Positions 44,469-53,062 of a stretch of DNA of 64,000 nt are shown here, in pieces; positions within the stretch are counted from its first letter, which is position 1, and each line of letters opens with the position of its first letter. This DNA comes from Chitinophagaceae bacterium (GTDB lineage: Bacteria; Bacteroidota; Bacteroidia; Chitinophagales; Chitinophagaceae). The DNA lies in the NCBI GenBank assembly GCA_017307755.1, contig JAFKGQ010000006.1, forward strand, positions 310,001 through 374,000, in the 5' to 3' direction. Below the pieces are notes generated by a model. That model had not been told where the DNA came from. It did no database searches and saw nothing but the letters and a program-made list of their open reading frames with translations. The translations under genes were made by a program, and so were the position numbers.

Positions 44469-45474
44469 ATGCTATAATACTTTTTTCTATTTCCCCCACC
44501 CGCTGGTTGGTGGCGTCGTTCGCAATAAATAATTTCTGAAATGCCGCGGCCGTGGCAAACTCCAGCGTCTCCTGAAACCCATGCCCGCTGTACTGCCCAT
44601 AGATCAACCCCGCCATAAAACAATCCCCGCTGCCCACCTTATCGACGATCTTCTCCGCACGATACTCCATCGAATGATATAGTCTGCCGCCCGCATACAA
44701 CGATGTATAATATTGGATACCCCCGCCGTCTGTGTCAAATCGGAAAGTATTCGCCACCAGTTTCGCCCGGGGGAACTTACGCATCACCTCCTCGCTGGTC
44801 TTCTCTGCATGCGACAAATATTCCTCTTTTACACTCTTATCCAACAAGGACGCATCCACCGGGATGCCAAGCATTTTTTCCGCGGCCCAGAGATTACCCA
44901 TCACAATGTCACAGTATTGCGCCAGTCCCGGCATGATGTCCACAGGCGCCGCACCATACTGCCAGAGCTTGGCCCGGTAGTTCAGGTCGACGGAAATGGT
45001 GATCTTCCTCGCAGATGCCGCCTGCAATGCTTCCTCACATACAGCCGCCACCCCCGCATTCAACGCGGGAGATATGGCGGTAAAATGTAACCACGTCACT
45101 CCCCGGAACACCTTATCCCAGTCGATAGTCCCTGGCTGCAATTCCCAAAAAGAAGAATGCTCCCTGTCATAAATGACACCCGCATTCTTCAGGTCCTTTC
45201 CTTTGGGAAGAAAATAAAGCCCCAGACGTTTTCCCTGGTAGATCACACGGGAAGTATCGATATTCCGCTCCCCAAGATAGCCCGCCAGTTGATGAGACAT
45301 CATATTGTCCGGCAACACTGTAAAATAGGCCGACGGGATACCCCATAAAGCCAGCGCAGTAGCCACATTCGCCTCCGCTCCGCCTACATAACAGGAAAGG
45401 GCATTTTCCCGCAGCCATTCGCCTTCCCCATCCGGACATATCCGTAACAATAATTCTCCAAAAGACAAGACCAT
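44458..45474 (-). CDS. kdgK: PfkB-family 2-keto-3-deoxygluconate kinase
   Basis: A ribokinase-like sugar kinase of 338 residues that should phosphorylate KDG to KDPG. The N-terminal substrate motif GGAEANVA (31-38) and the C-terminal DKVGSGDCFMAG with the catalytic base Asp284 are intact. Assignment as KDG kinase rests on position between the aldolase and the hexuronate/L-galactonate genes; PfkB sequences alone do not fix the sugar. Confidence 0.82.
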   Translation of the reverse strand: MVLSFGELLLRICPDGEGEWLRENALSCYVGGAEANVATALALWGIPSAYFTVLPDNMMSHQLAGYLGERNIDTSRVIYQGKRLGLYFLPKGKDLKNAGVIYDREHSSFWELQPGTIDWDKVFRGVTWLHFTAISPALNAGVAAVCEEALQAASARKITISVDLNYRAKLWQYGAAPVDIMPGLAQYCDIVMGNLWAAEKMLGIPVDASLLDKSVKEEYLSHAEKTSEEVMRKFPRAKLVANTFRFDTDGGGIQYYTSLYAGGRLYHSMEYRAEKIVDKVGSGDCFMAGLIYGQYSGHGFQETLEFATAAAFQKLFIANDATNQRVGEIEKSIIAYER

Positions 45475-45486
45475 GTTACATACATT

Positions 45487-46500
45487 TTATACTTCTACCA
45501 TCGCTTTGATCACTCCCCGCGCCGGATCAAGCCAGCCCGGGAACTCCTCCTTCACCTGATCAAATCCCACCCGGTGCGTTATATAGGTGGTGGGATCGAT
45601 CAGCCCTTTCTTCATGGCATCCATCACGCTGGCAAAATCTTCCCGGGTTGCGTTTCGGCTGCTCATCAACGTGGCCTCCCGCTTATGGAACTCGGGATGG
45701 CTGAATTGAATATCCCCTTTCTGCAAACCCACCAATACATATCTCGCCCCATGGGCCATATATTGAAAGGCGTTATTAATAGCTCTCAGGCTGCCCGTGG
45801 CGTCGATCACTACCGTAGGCATATCGCCCCGGGTGATATGACGCAACCGCTCCATCACATCCTCGCCGCCTGCGTTCACAACGTGCAGCAGATGCAGCCT
45901 GTCCCGGCAGAAACCCAATCGCCCCTCGTTGATATCCATCGCAATCACCTGCCCTCCCGCAATACGGGCCGACTCCATCACGCCAAGACCGATAGGGCCC
46001 GCCCCTATCACCAATACAAATTCATCCGGCTGCACCCCAGCCCTTCTCACCGCATGCGCCCCGATGGCCAGCGGCTCCACCAACGCCAGTTGATCGCAAC
46101 TCAACCCGTCGCTGTGTATAAGAGCCGAAGAGGGAACAGAAAGATATTCTACCATCCCTCCATCGACATGCACTCCACAAACCTTTATAGATACACAGCA
46201 ATTGGGCTTTCCATTCCTGCACGCGACACAATGTCCGCAATTGAAATAGGGGATGATCGTCACCGCGTCCCCAACGGCGAATCCAGGAGCCTTGTCCAGG
46301 TCCACCAGGTCCCCCGCCAGCTCATGACCTAAAATACGGGGATACTCAAAATAAGGCTGCGTCCCTTCATAAGCATGCAGGTCTGTCCCGCAAATACCGA
46401 TCCTCCTGATCTTAATGATAGATTGTCCCGGCTTCGCCAATGGCGCATCGATCTCCCTGTATTCAAACTCACCTGGCTTTATACAAATTAGTGTCTTCAT
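45487..46500 (-). CDS. Zinc-dependent sugar-acid dehydrogenase (LgoD-like)
   Basis: A medium-chain Zn alcohol dehydrogenase of 337 residues. Catalytic zinc ligands are Cys37 (GICGTDLH) and His59-Glu60 (LGHE). The structural zinc cluster uses cysteines 88, 91, 94 and 102 (CGHCVAC..CC). The NAD-binding motif is GAGPIGLG, with an acidic residue (MDIN) favouring NAD. In E. coli a related enzyme (LgoD/YjjN) oxidises L-galactonate to D-tagaturonate, the substrate of UxaB. Its location beside uxaB, uxaA, the KDG kinase and the aldolase makes that reaction the best guess. L-fuconate or another sugar acid is possible. Confidence 0.72.
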   Translation of the reverse strand: MKTLICIKPGEFEYREIDAPLAKPGQSIIKIRRIGICGTDLHAYEGTQPYFEYPRILGHELAGDLVDLDKAPGFAVGDAVTIIPYFNCGHCVACRNGKPNCCVSIKVCGVHVDGGMVEYLSVPSSALIHSDGLSCDQLALVEPLAIGAHAVRRAGVQPDEFVLVIGAGPIGLGVMESARIAGGQVIAMDINEGRLGFCRDRLHLLHVVNAGGEDVMERLRHITRGDMPTVVIDATGSLRAINNAFQYMAHGARYVLVGLQKGDIQFSHPEFHKREATLMSSRNATREDFASVMDAMKKGLIDPTTYITHRVGFDQVKEEFPGWLDPARGVIKAMVEV

Positions 46501-46504
46501 AATA

Positions 46505-47293
46505 CTACGTTCCTGCTAGTGCTCTGTCTAAATGAACGTAACCGCCGTCCACATGTATCAGCTGCCCCGTGGTATGACTCGACCTCGCCGACAAAAGAAA
46601 AGCCGTCATATTGGCGATCTCCTCGGACGTCGTCATCCTGTTCTCCAACGGGATCTTGGCAACGATGCTCTTCAATTTCTCTTCCGGGTTGGCCAGTGTC
46701 TTGATCCACTTTTCATACAAGGGTGTCCAGCACTCCGCCACAATGATGGCATTCACACGAATGCCGTCCTGCAGCAATTCTACGGCCCATTCCCGGGTAA
46801 GCGCATTCCTGCCCCCGTTGGCGGCGGCATAACCCGATGTATTCCCCTGTCCTGTCTCCGCTGTCTTGGAGCTGATGTTGACAATAGCGCCCTTCGACTT
46901 CTTCAACGCCGGCAAGGCATAATGCGCCAACAGATAATAATGCACCACATTCTTATGCAGCGAAGCCATAAAGGCCTCATAATTGCCGGAAGCCAACCCT
47001 ACCCCATCGTTCACACCCGCATTGTTCACCAGCCCATCGATCTTTCCCGCTTTATCCATCACCGCTTTAATGGCCCTTTCACACTCACCCGGTACCGTCA
47101 GTTCAGCCGCAAACTGAAAAGCCCTCCCCCCTGTCGCCTCGATCTCCGCCACCGCTGCCTTATTATCCTGCTCATTCCGGCCGATGATAAAAGGGATGGC
47201 CCCTTCTCCCGCCAGCACCTTGGAAATACCTTCTCCAATGCCCTTGGCTCCACCGGATACAACAATGACTTTATCTTTTAACAATAGATCCAT
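46505..47293 (-). CDS. L-fucose dehydrogenase-type SDR with altered catalytic motif
   Basis: A 262-residue SDR. The cofactor motif is SGGAKGIG (13-20) and NNAG is at 90-93. The segments ETGQGNTSGY, LTREWAVELL, TPLYEKW and the C-terminal HVDGGYVHLDRAL match bacterial L-fucose (and L-galactose) dehydrogenases, which oxidise the sugar to its 1,5-lactone. Ser141/142 and Tyr155 are present, but the position of the catalytic lysine holds asparagine (YAAAN, N159). The codon is AAC. This may be a lineage feature with another residue taking over, or a reduced enzyme. It sits between lactonase and Zn-dehydrogenase genes. Confidence 0.78.
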   Translation of the reverse strand: MDLLLKDKVIVVSGGAKGIGEGISKVLAGEGAIPFIIGRNEQDNKAAVAEIEATGGRAFQFAAELTVPGECERAIKAVMDKAGKIDGLVNNAGVNDGVGLASGNYEAFMASLHKNVVHYYLLAHYALPALKKSKGAIVNISSKTAETGQGNTSGYAAANGGRNALTREWAVELLQDGIRVNAIIVAECWTPLYEKWIKTLANPEEKLKSIVAKIPLENRMTTSEEIANMTAFLLSARSSHTTGQLIHVDGGYVHLDRALAGT

Positions 47294-47302
47294 ACTTCAT
47301 CT

Positions 47303-48154
47303 TTAAAGATTATAAAATTGGATTGCGTTACCACCAAAAAAAGCAGCCCTTTCCGTATCCGAAAAACCCTCAAAATAATCCGTCACCAGCTCATACCACT
47401 GCTCGTAGCTCGCCGCCACCAGACACACCGGCCAGTCCGAACCATACATGATCCTATCCGTACCAAAAGCTTCCACCACCGTGTCGATATAAGGATACAA
47501 CTCCTCGGGTTTCCAGTTCTTCAGATTAGCCTCCGTCACCATACCCGATATCTTACAGTACACATTCTTATGCTTCGCAACAGCCCGGATCGCAACCTTC
47601 CATTCCTCCGTCAACCGCCGATCTTTGATATACGGCTTTGCGATATGGTCGATCACAAACGGCTGGTCGGGAAAAGCCGCCGTAAACTCTCTTGTATACC
47701 CCAGTTGATCCGGGTAAATAAGGATATCATATGTATATCCGAACTTCCGTAGCGCATCGATCCCCCGCTTGAATGCAGGCTTCAACATCAACGCCCTGTC
47801 CCGCTCCCCCTGCAGGATATGCCGGAACCCCTTCATCTTGGGAAAACGCCGGTAATAGGCCAGCCGCTCCTCTATATCCGGGGACTGCAGATCCACCCAG
47901 CCCACTACCCCCTTGATAAAATCATGTTTTGCCGCATTCTCCAATTGAAAATCATTCTCCTCCTCCGTTTGATCCACCTGCACCAACACACAACCATCGA
48001 TACCCGCGGCCTCCAGGATGGAATGCAGATCATGAGGTAAAAAATCCTTCCGGATAATATGCATTTCATCATTTATCCACGCATGCCGGAAAGGGTCGAA
48101 TTTCCAGAAATGTTGGTGCGAGTCAATCTTAAGATTTAGATTCAGGTTCGGCAT
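47303..48154 (-). CDS. L-fucono-1,5-lactonase-type amidohydrolase
   Basis: A 283-residue TIM-barrel amidohydrolase of the cog3618 group. The metal-binding DSHQHFW motif (His13, His15) opens the barrel, with QVDQTEEEN, GVVGWVDLQ, VIDHIAKPYI and the late MYGSDWPV aspartate all present. Family members hydrolyse L-fucono-, L-galactono- and L-rhamnono-lactones to the acid. This is the step after the sugar dehydrogenase encoded next to it. Its first 26 bases overlap the 3' end of the preceding gene. Confidence 0.85.
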   Translation of the reverse strand: MPNLNLNLKIDSHQHFWKFDPFRHAWINDEMHIIRKDFLPHDLHSILEAAGIDGCVLVQVDQTEEENDFQLENAAKHDFIKGVVGWVDLQSPDIEERLAYYRRFPKMKGFRHILQGERDRALMLKPAFKRGIDALRKFGYTYDILIYPDQLGYTREFTAAFPDQPFVIDHIAKPYIKDRRLTEEWKVAIRAVAKHKNVYCKISGMVTEANLKNWKPEELYPYIDTVVEAFGTDRIMYGSDWPVCLVAASYEQWYELVTDYFEGFSDTERAAFFGGNAIQFYNL

Positions 48155-48998
48155 ATGCTTTTACATTTTGTCTCGACGTCCCCAGCCCATCAATACCAAG
48201 CTCCACAACGTCACCTGGCTTTAGATACGTTTGCGGGTTAAAACCCATACCCACCCCCGCAGGCGTGCCCGTGGATATCACGTCGCCAGGCAGCAAGGTC
48301 ATGAACTGGCTGACATAAGAGATAAGAAAAGGTATACGGAAAATAAAATTGGCAGTAGTACCGTCCTGCATCTTCTTACCGTTCACCGTAAGCCATAAAC
48401 GCAGCTTATCGATATCCCCCGCCTCATCCGGAGTCGCCAGCACAGGACCCAGAGGAGCAAACGTATCGCACCCCTTGCCCTTATCCCAGGTGCCGCTGCG
48501 CTCTATCTGGAACTCCCGTTCCGAAACGTCGTTATGCAGACAATAACCCGCCACATAATTTAACGCATCCTTCTCATCCACATAGCTGGCCTTTTTGCCA
48601 ATGACAACAGCCAGCTCCACCTCCCAGTCCGTTTTACGAGAACCACGGGGAATGATAATATCATCATAAGGGCCTGTCAGCGCAGTGGTCGATTTCATAA
48701 AGATCACTGGTTCAGGAGGAGGTGTGGCGCCTGTCTCCTTTGCATGGTCCGCGTAGTTAAGTCCGATACAAACGATCTTCGAAGGACGCGCGACAGGCGA
48801 TCCCAGTCGTGTGCCCGCCGGCAATTCCTTCAACGATCCCTTATTCTTGTCCACAAACTCCTTCAACCTCGCTAAACCGCCCGATTCAAAGAATTGTTCG
48901 TTATAGTCTTCTCCAAAGGCAGAAGTATCATAATATTTATCAGCTATTACAATACCTGTCTTTTCTTTATACAGTACGCCATGTCTGATCAGCTTCAT
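48129..48998 (-). CDS. FAH-family hydrolase, likely 2,4-diketo-3-deoxy-L-fuconate hydrolase
   Basis: A fumarylacetoacetate hydrolase-fold enzyme, 289 residues. CIGLNYADHA and the metal ligands Glu126, Glu128 (DWEVELA) and Asp157 (HNDVSE) are visible, as are FMKSTTALTGP and the C-terminal STGTPAGVGMG. In oxidative L-fucose and L-rhamnose pathways the family member cleaves 2,4-diketo-3-deoxy-L-fuconate/rhamnonate to pyruvate and L-lactate. That assignment is by context; automated pipelines often call the family ureidoglycolate lyase. Confidence 0.82.
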   Translation of the reverse strand: MKLIRHGVLYKEKTGIVIADKYYDTSAFGEDYNEQFFESGGLARLKEFVDKNKGSLKELPAGTRLGSPVARPSKIVCIGLNYADHAKETGATPPPEPVIFMKSTTALTGPYDDIIIPRGSRKTDWEVELAVVIGKKASYVDEKDALNYVAGYCLHNDVSEREFQIERSGTWDKGKGCDTFAPLGPVLATPDEAGDIDKLRLWLTVNGKKMQDGTTANFIFRIPFLISYVSQFMTLLPGDVISTGTPAGVGMGFNPQTYLKPGDVVELGIDGLGTSRQNVKAYAEPESKS

Positions 48999-49007
48999 AT
49001 ACGATAT

Positions 49008-49772
49008 TTAATTGTTCAATTTTACAAACCCTCCATCGATGGGGTAATCACATCCGGTAATAAAGGACGCTTCGTCGCTGCAGAGATACAGGATAAGCCC
49101 TGCTATCTCTTCCGGTTTTGCCATACGGCCGATGGGCTGCGTCTTCGACAATTTGTCAAACATCTCCTCCTCCTTCCCCGGGTAGTTCTTTTTCAGAAAC
49201 CCATCCACAAAAGGTGTGTGCACCCTGGCCGGAGAAATACAGTTGCAGCGGATCCCCTGTTGGATATAATCCTTTGCCACCGACAAGGTCATGGCAGTCA
49301 CGGCCCCCTTGGTCATGGAATAGGCAAATCGGTCGGGGATGCCTACCAGGGCCGCAATAGAGGACATATTGATGATGACCCCGCCGCCGCTCTTCTTCAT
49401 CAGGGGGATGGCGGCATAAAGACAATTATACACTCCTTTTACATTGACATTGTACAGCCGGTCGAAATCAGCCTCTGTTGTCGTCTCCACAGTACCGACG
49501 TGGCTGACGCCCGCGCTGTTCACGACAATATCTATCTTCGGAACAGCAGCAAATACCTTCACAACTTCCTCCTGTTTGGACACATCCGCCGCATGCGCCG
49601 CAGCCCTGCCACCGGCCGCCTCTATCTCCTTCACCGTCTCCAATGCCTGCCCTTCGTTAAGATCCACTACAAATACCCTCGCCCCCTGTTTAGCCAGGAG
49701 CAAGGCCACCGCCTTACCGATCCCGCTTCCTCCGCCCGTAACGACGGCATTCTTTTCTTGCAAACTGAACAT
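49008..49772 (-). CDS. SDR, probable 2-keto-3-deoxy-L-fuconate dehydrogenase
   Basis: A classical 254-residue SDR with a complete active site: TGGGSGIG (12-19), an NAD-selecting Asp at 37 (VVDLN), NSAG (85-88), Ser137/138 and the Tyr151/Lys155 pair (YSMTK). The segment CISPARVHTPF and the C-terminal PIDGGF fit the group that includes BDH2/DHRS6 and bacterial 2-keto-3-deoxy-L-fuconate 4-dehydrogenase. It lies directly before the FAH hydrolase gene that would use its product. Confidence 0.8.
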   Translation of the reverse strand: MFSLQEKNAVVTGGGSGIGKAVALLLAKQGARVFVVDLNEGQALETVKEIEAAGGRAAAHAADVSKQEEVVKVFAAVPKIDIVVNSAGVSHVGTVETTTEADFDRLYNVNVKGVYNCLYAAIPLMKKSGGGVIINMSSIAALVGIPDRFAYSMTKGAVTAMTLSVAKDYIQQGIRCNCISPARVHTPFVDGFLKKNYPGKEEEMFDKLSKTQPIGRMAKPEEIAGLILYLCSDEASFITGCDYPIDGGFVKLNN

Positions 49773-49787
49773 GCTGATCTATATTAA

Positions 49788-50120
49788 TTATTGATTCAAT
49801 AAAAATATCCTGTTCATCAACCGCCATTTCTCCCCCGGCTTCCCACCCGGAACAGGGACCTGGTACTTCCACATCAGCTCCTCCCACTTCTGTACGACAG
49901 GACTCGCCGCATCCATCGCCCCCTTCCGCTCAAAACTAAAATCCGCCGACGTCTCCATGATCATAAACAGCCGGTCCTCCAGCCGATAGATCTCCATATC
50001 GGTAATCCCACCATCCCGGATGCTCGCCTTGATCTCCGGCCACACTTCCCGGTGCCATTGCTCATACTCCGCGATAAGCCCCGCGTCATTCTTTAGATCC
50101 AATGCCAGACAATATCTCAT
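49788..50120 (-). CDS. L-fucose/L-rhamnose mutarotase
   Basis: A 110-residue member of the RhaM/YiiL mutarotase family that equilibrates the anomers of a 6-deoxy-L-sugar. The active-site His23 lies in QWHREVWPEI, and LFMIMETSADFSF and the terminal EKWRLMNRIFLL strand are typical. Its ATG overlaps the fucP stop by four bases. Supplying the correct anomer to a C1-specific dehydrogenase is its likely purpose. Confidence 0.9.
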   Translation of the reverse strand: MRYCLALDLKNDAGLIAEYEQWHREVWPEIKASIRDGGITDMEIYRLEDRLFMIMETSADFSFERKGAMDAASPVVQKWEELMWKYQVPVPGGKPGEKWRLMNRIFLLNQ

Positions 50121-51424
50121 GCTTTGACAGGTTTTATCTTATGTCCGCTGATACCATAGAACAATATGTAAACAAAACAGATCAGCGGCACTATATAAGC
50201 GACTTGTATGCTACCCGTGGCATCCGAAATGGCCCCCATCGCCAGCGGAGCAAAAGCCCCCCCGATGATAGCCATCACCAAAAAGGACGAAGCCATCTTT
50301 GTCTCTTCCCCCAGGTCCTTGATACCCAACGCAAATATCGTCGGGAACATAATGGACATAAAGAAAGGCGTAGCCATCACACAATAGACCGCGACATGCC
50401 CCTTCGTCAGCAGAGCTAATGTCAGCAGCAGCACATTGATAGCCGCATACAAGGACAACAGCTTCGCCGGCTTGATGTACTTCATAAAGAAAGTTCCCAG
50501 AAACCGGCCCGCCATAAAACCCACCATGGCTATGTAAGCAAACAATCTTCCCGCCTCTTTTTCTGGTATATCTGCCACAAATTTGGAAAATCTGATAAAA
50601 AAGCTTCCCACCCCCACCTGGGACCCCACATAAAAGAAAATACCAAAGATGGCCCATTTGAGATGGCTGAACCGGAAAACCTTAAAAGAAAATTTCGTCC
50701 CGACCACATGTCCATGCGCAGCTGCCGCAGGATCATCCAACCCCGCATCCGGCTCCTTTACCTCAGGTAATTTGGTGAATACGAACAGCAGCGCCACCAG
50801 CAACACCACCCCGGCAATAACATAATAGGGTGGTTTGACCATATTCGCCTCGGACTGCAAATAGGCATCCAACGTCCCATTCGCAGCCATCGCCTTCAAC
50901 TCATCAGGCGTATGTTCGATCCCGGATAATATGAACGACGCCCCGACAAGAGGTGCCACCATCGCACCCAGCCCATTAAAGGACTGCGCAAAATTCAGCC
51001 GCTGCTCCGAATTGGCCGGGTCCCCCAGGTTGGCCATATAGGGATTGGCCACCGTCTCCAAAAAAGCAGCCCCGCTCCCCTGTACGAACAAGGCAACAAG
51101 GAAAAATGTAAAGTTCCGCTCCGAAGCCGCAAAAGTGAACAATACCGCCCCGATGGCAAACATGATCAATCCAAATATGATCCCCTTTTTATATCCGTAC
51201 TTATGCATAAACAACCCCGCCGGAATAGCAGCCAGACAATACGCCAGATATATGGGAAAATCCACTAAAGAAGATTGAGTATCATTCAGTTGACAAGCTT
51301 TCCGCAGGTGGGGGATCAAAATAGGATTCAGATTGTGCAGAAAAGCCCACAAAAAGAACAGGGAAGTCACCAGGATAAAAGCAACGAGCAATTTGTTTTT
51401 TGACATGTCCGGATAGTTAAGCAA
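50117..51424 (-). CDS. fucP: FucP-type L-fucose:H+ symporter (MFS)
   Basis: A twelve-helix transporter of the FucP/GluP branch, 435 residues (429 from the more likely ATG at 51406, MSKNKLL). Helix 1 (LFFLWAFLHNLNPILIPHL) and helix 4 (GSGAAFLETVANPY) match E. coli FucP. The helix 4 glutamate (E123, Glu135 in E. coli) is kept. The helix 1 aspartate (Asp46 in E. coli), which takes part in proton coupling, is replaced by proline (P34). It is the first gene of the 11-gene catabolic operon and should import the L-fucose-type sugar. Confidence 0.85.
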   Translation of the reverse strand: MLNYPDMSKNKLLVAFILVTSLFFLWAFLHNLNPILIPHLRKACQLNDTQSSLVDFPIYLAYCLAAIPAGLFMHKYGYKKGIIFGLIMFAIGAVLFTFAASERNFTFFLVALFVQGSGAAFLETVANPYMANLGDPANSEQRLNFAQSFNGLGAMVAPLVGASFILSGIEHTPDELKAMAANGTLDAYLQSEANMVKPPYYVIAGVVLLVALLFVFTKLPEVKEPDAGLDDPAAAAHGHVVGTKFSFKVFRFSHLKWAIFGIFFYVGSQVGVGSFFIRFSKFVADIPEKEAGRLFAYIAMVGFMAGRFLGTFFMKYIKPAKLLSLYAAINVLLLTLALLTKGHVAVYCVMATPFFMSIMFPTIFALGIKDLGEETKMASSFLVMAIIGGAFAPLAMGAISDATGSIQVAYIVPLICFVYILFYGISGHKIKPVKA

Positions 51425-51569
51425 CGTTAGTTAATACTTTCCTCCACAGAGCTTTCGGAGGATCAAAGAAAATGCATTCATCCGGAGAAATCGCTAATAA
51501 TGTTATCTGTTTTATAAGTTATTTTAACACAAAATAATAGAATATCGGCATTTTAAGGAATATTTCTAT

Positions 51570-51599
51570 ACCGGCCCGGCTCATAAAACCCGGGCCGGT
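51570..51599 (-). terminator. Strong hairpin after susD
   Basis: A perfect ten-pair GC-rich stem (ACCGGCCCGG with CCGGGCCGGT) and a ten-base loop begin 12 bases after the susD stop codon on the minus strand. There is no long T-run on that side, only an AT-rich sequence. It probably separates the susCD transcript from the fucP operon, or partly lets through. Confidence 0.6.
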
Positions 51600-51610
51600 T
51601 TCACCAGGGT

Positions 51611-53038
51611 CTACCAGCCGGGATTGTTCGGTTTTATCTGCGCATTGGCGAGGATCTCTGCCTGTGGGATCGGGATAAAATAGTACAGGCTTGAAGGCGT
51701 CAGCGTATTGCCGGTTGCACCTGAAGGAAGGTCCGCAGCTGTCCTGACCACATTCATGCCGGCCCGTTTGAGATCAAATAATCTGTGCCCTTCATACGGC
51801 AATTCCTTATAACGTTCCATAAATATCGCAGCAAGAAGATCATTCACACCGGAAAAAGCCACAGGCTGGTACCCCGCGATCCTTTGGGACCTCAGCATAT
51901 TCAGGTCGGCCGTGGCGGCAGAGAGATTACCGGTCCTGGCATAAGCCTCGGCACGGATCAGGTACATCTCACCCATCCGGAAAACCTTCAGATCGTTCAG
52001 GTTCAACGCCCCGGCGCTCCCCGCATACTTGATGATCTTATCAGGCAATTGACCCGAAGAGATCAAAGAGGCATCCGTGGCAAAATAAGCGTGGTACCGG
52101 ACATCGTTTGATGTATCATAGCTGTTCATAAGGGTCTTTGAAGGGGCAAACAAGTATACATTGTAAGGTATATTGTACCAGAGGTCGCCTGGGCGAAGAG
52201 AGCTTTGATTGGTCCTGGTTAGTTTGAAGATCACTTCAGCAACGCCTGCATCAGTCCATATGTTGTCAAAGTCGGTCCCTGAGGCCAGGGGTACGGCGCT
52301 GATCAGTCTGGAAGCGCGATCCACAGCCAGGGCCCAGTCATTGGTATACAAGGCCACCCGGGCTTCCAATGCATACAACGCGTTCAGCCCCATACGGGTG
52401 ACGGTAGCACCGCTGCCGATAAGGGATTCGGCGGCAGCCAGGTCCTGTTTTAGCTGATAAAAAAAATCCGAAGTGGAAGGCCGGGAGGGTCGATCATAAA
52501 TATTCGTACCGGTCACATACGGCACAGCATAGGCCGAGGGATCATACATCCCGGAATATGCGTATACCCGGTAAAGATCAAAATGCTGGAAGGCCCGGAT
52601 CGCTAACAGCTCGCCTTTCAGTTGCTGTTTTTGGATGCTGTCGGAATTTCCCGTCACAGGGACATTATCTATTGCCTGCAGTATCAGGTTGACATTATTG
52701 ATCACCACATAACCATTGGTCCATGGTCCTGTTATTTCTGAACTATTGGCCGTGAAGGCCCAGCGGAAAAGGTTCTGCCCGGCATCTGTCAGGCTGACCC
52801 CGGTATTCTGTAACCCAATGCGGCACTCGTCCGCCACTACCGAAGCCACCCGGACTACATACTCTTCTTTCCAGACGGAATAGACGCCCAGGACTCCCTG
52901 GTTCAGGTCGTTCACACTTTTGAATACTTCACTGCCATCGATCTGGTCTTTCGGTTCAATATTGAGCTGTTTCGAGCAGGATGCCGGTAACAGGGCGCAC
53001 AGCACCATGAGCATTTCCACGTACATAAATCTTTTCAT
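51611..53038 (-). CDS. RagB/SusD-family nutrient-binding lipoprotein
   Basis: A 475-residue surface lipoprotein with lipobox (CALLPASC) and the typical mature start LNIEPKDQIDGSEVF. TPR-like helices (AIRAFQHFDLYRVYAYSG, LNALYALEARVALYTNDWALAV) and the C-terminal YKELPYEGHRLFDLKR and YFIPIPQAEI motifs identify SusD homologues, which bind the glycan or peptide and cap the SusC barrel. It follows susC by 24 bases. The ligand is not visible. The next operon downstream is fucP-led, so a fucose-containing glycan is a speculative guess. Confidence 0.93.
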   Translation of the reverse strand: MKRFMYVEMLMVLCALLPASCSKQLNIEPKDQIDGSEVFKSVNDLNQGVLGVYSVWKEEYVVRVASVVADECRIGLQNTGVSLTDAGQNLFRWAFTANSSEITGPWTNGYVVINNVNLILQAIDNVPVTGNSDSIQKQQLKGELLAIRAFQHFDLYRVYAYSGMYDPSAYAVPYVTGTNIYDRPSRPSTSDFFYQLKQDLAAAESLIGSGATVTRMGLNALYALEARVALYTNDWALAVDRASRLISAVPLASGTDFDNIWTDAGVAEVIFKLTRTNQSSLRPGDLWYNIPYNVYLFAPSKTLMNSYDTSNDVRYHAYFATDASLISSGQLPDKIIKYAGSAGALNLNDLKVFRMGEMYLIRAEAYARTGNLSAATADLNMLRSQRIAGYQPVAFSGVNDLLAAIFMERYKELPYEGHRLFDLKRAGMNVVRTAADLPSGATGNTLTPSSLYYFIPIPQAEILANAQIKPNNPGW

Positions 53039-53062
53039 ATCTGGTCGTTTTCAGTTATTGTT

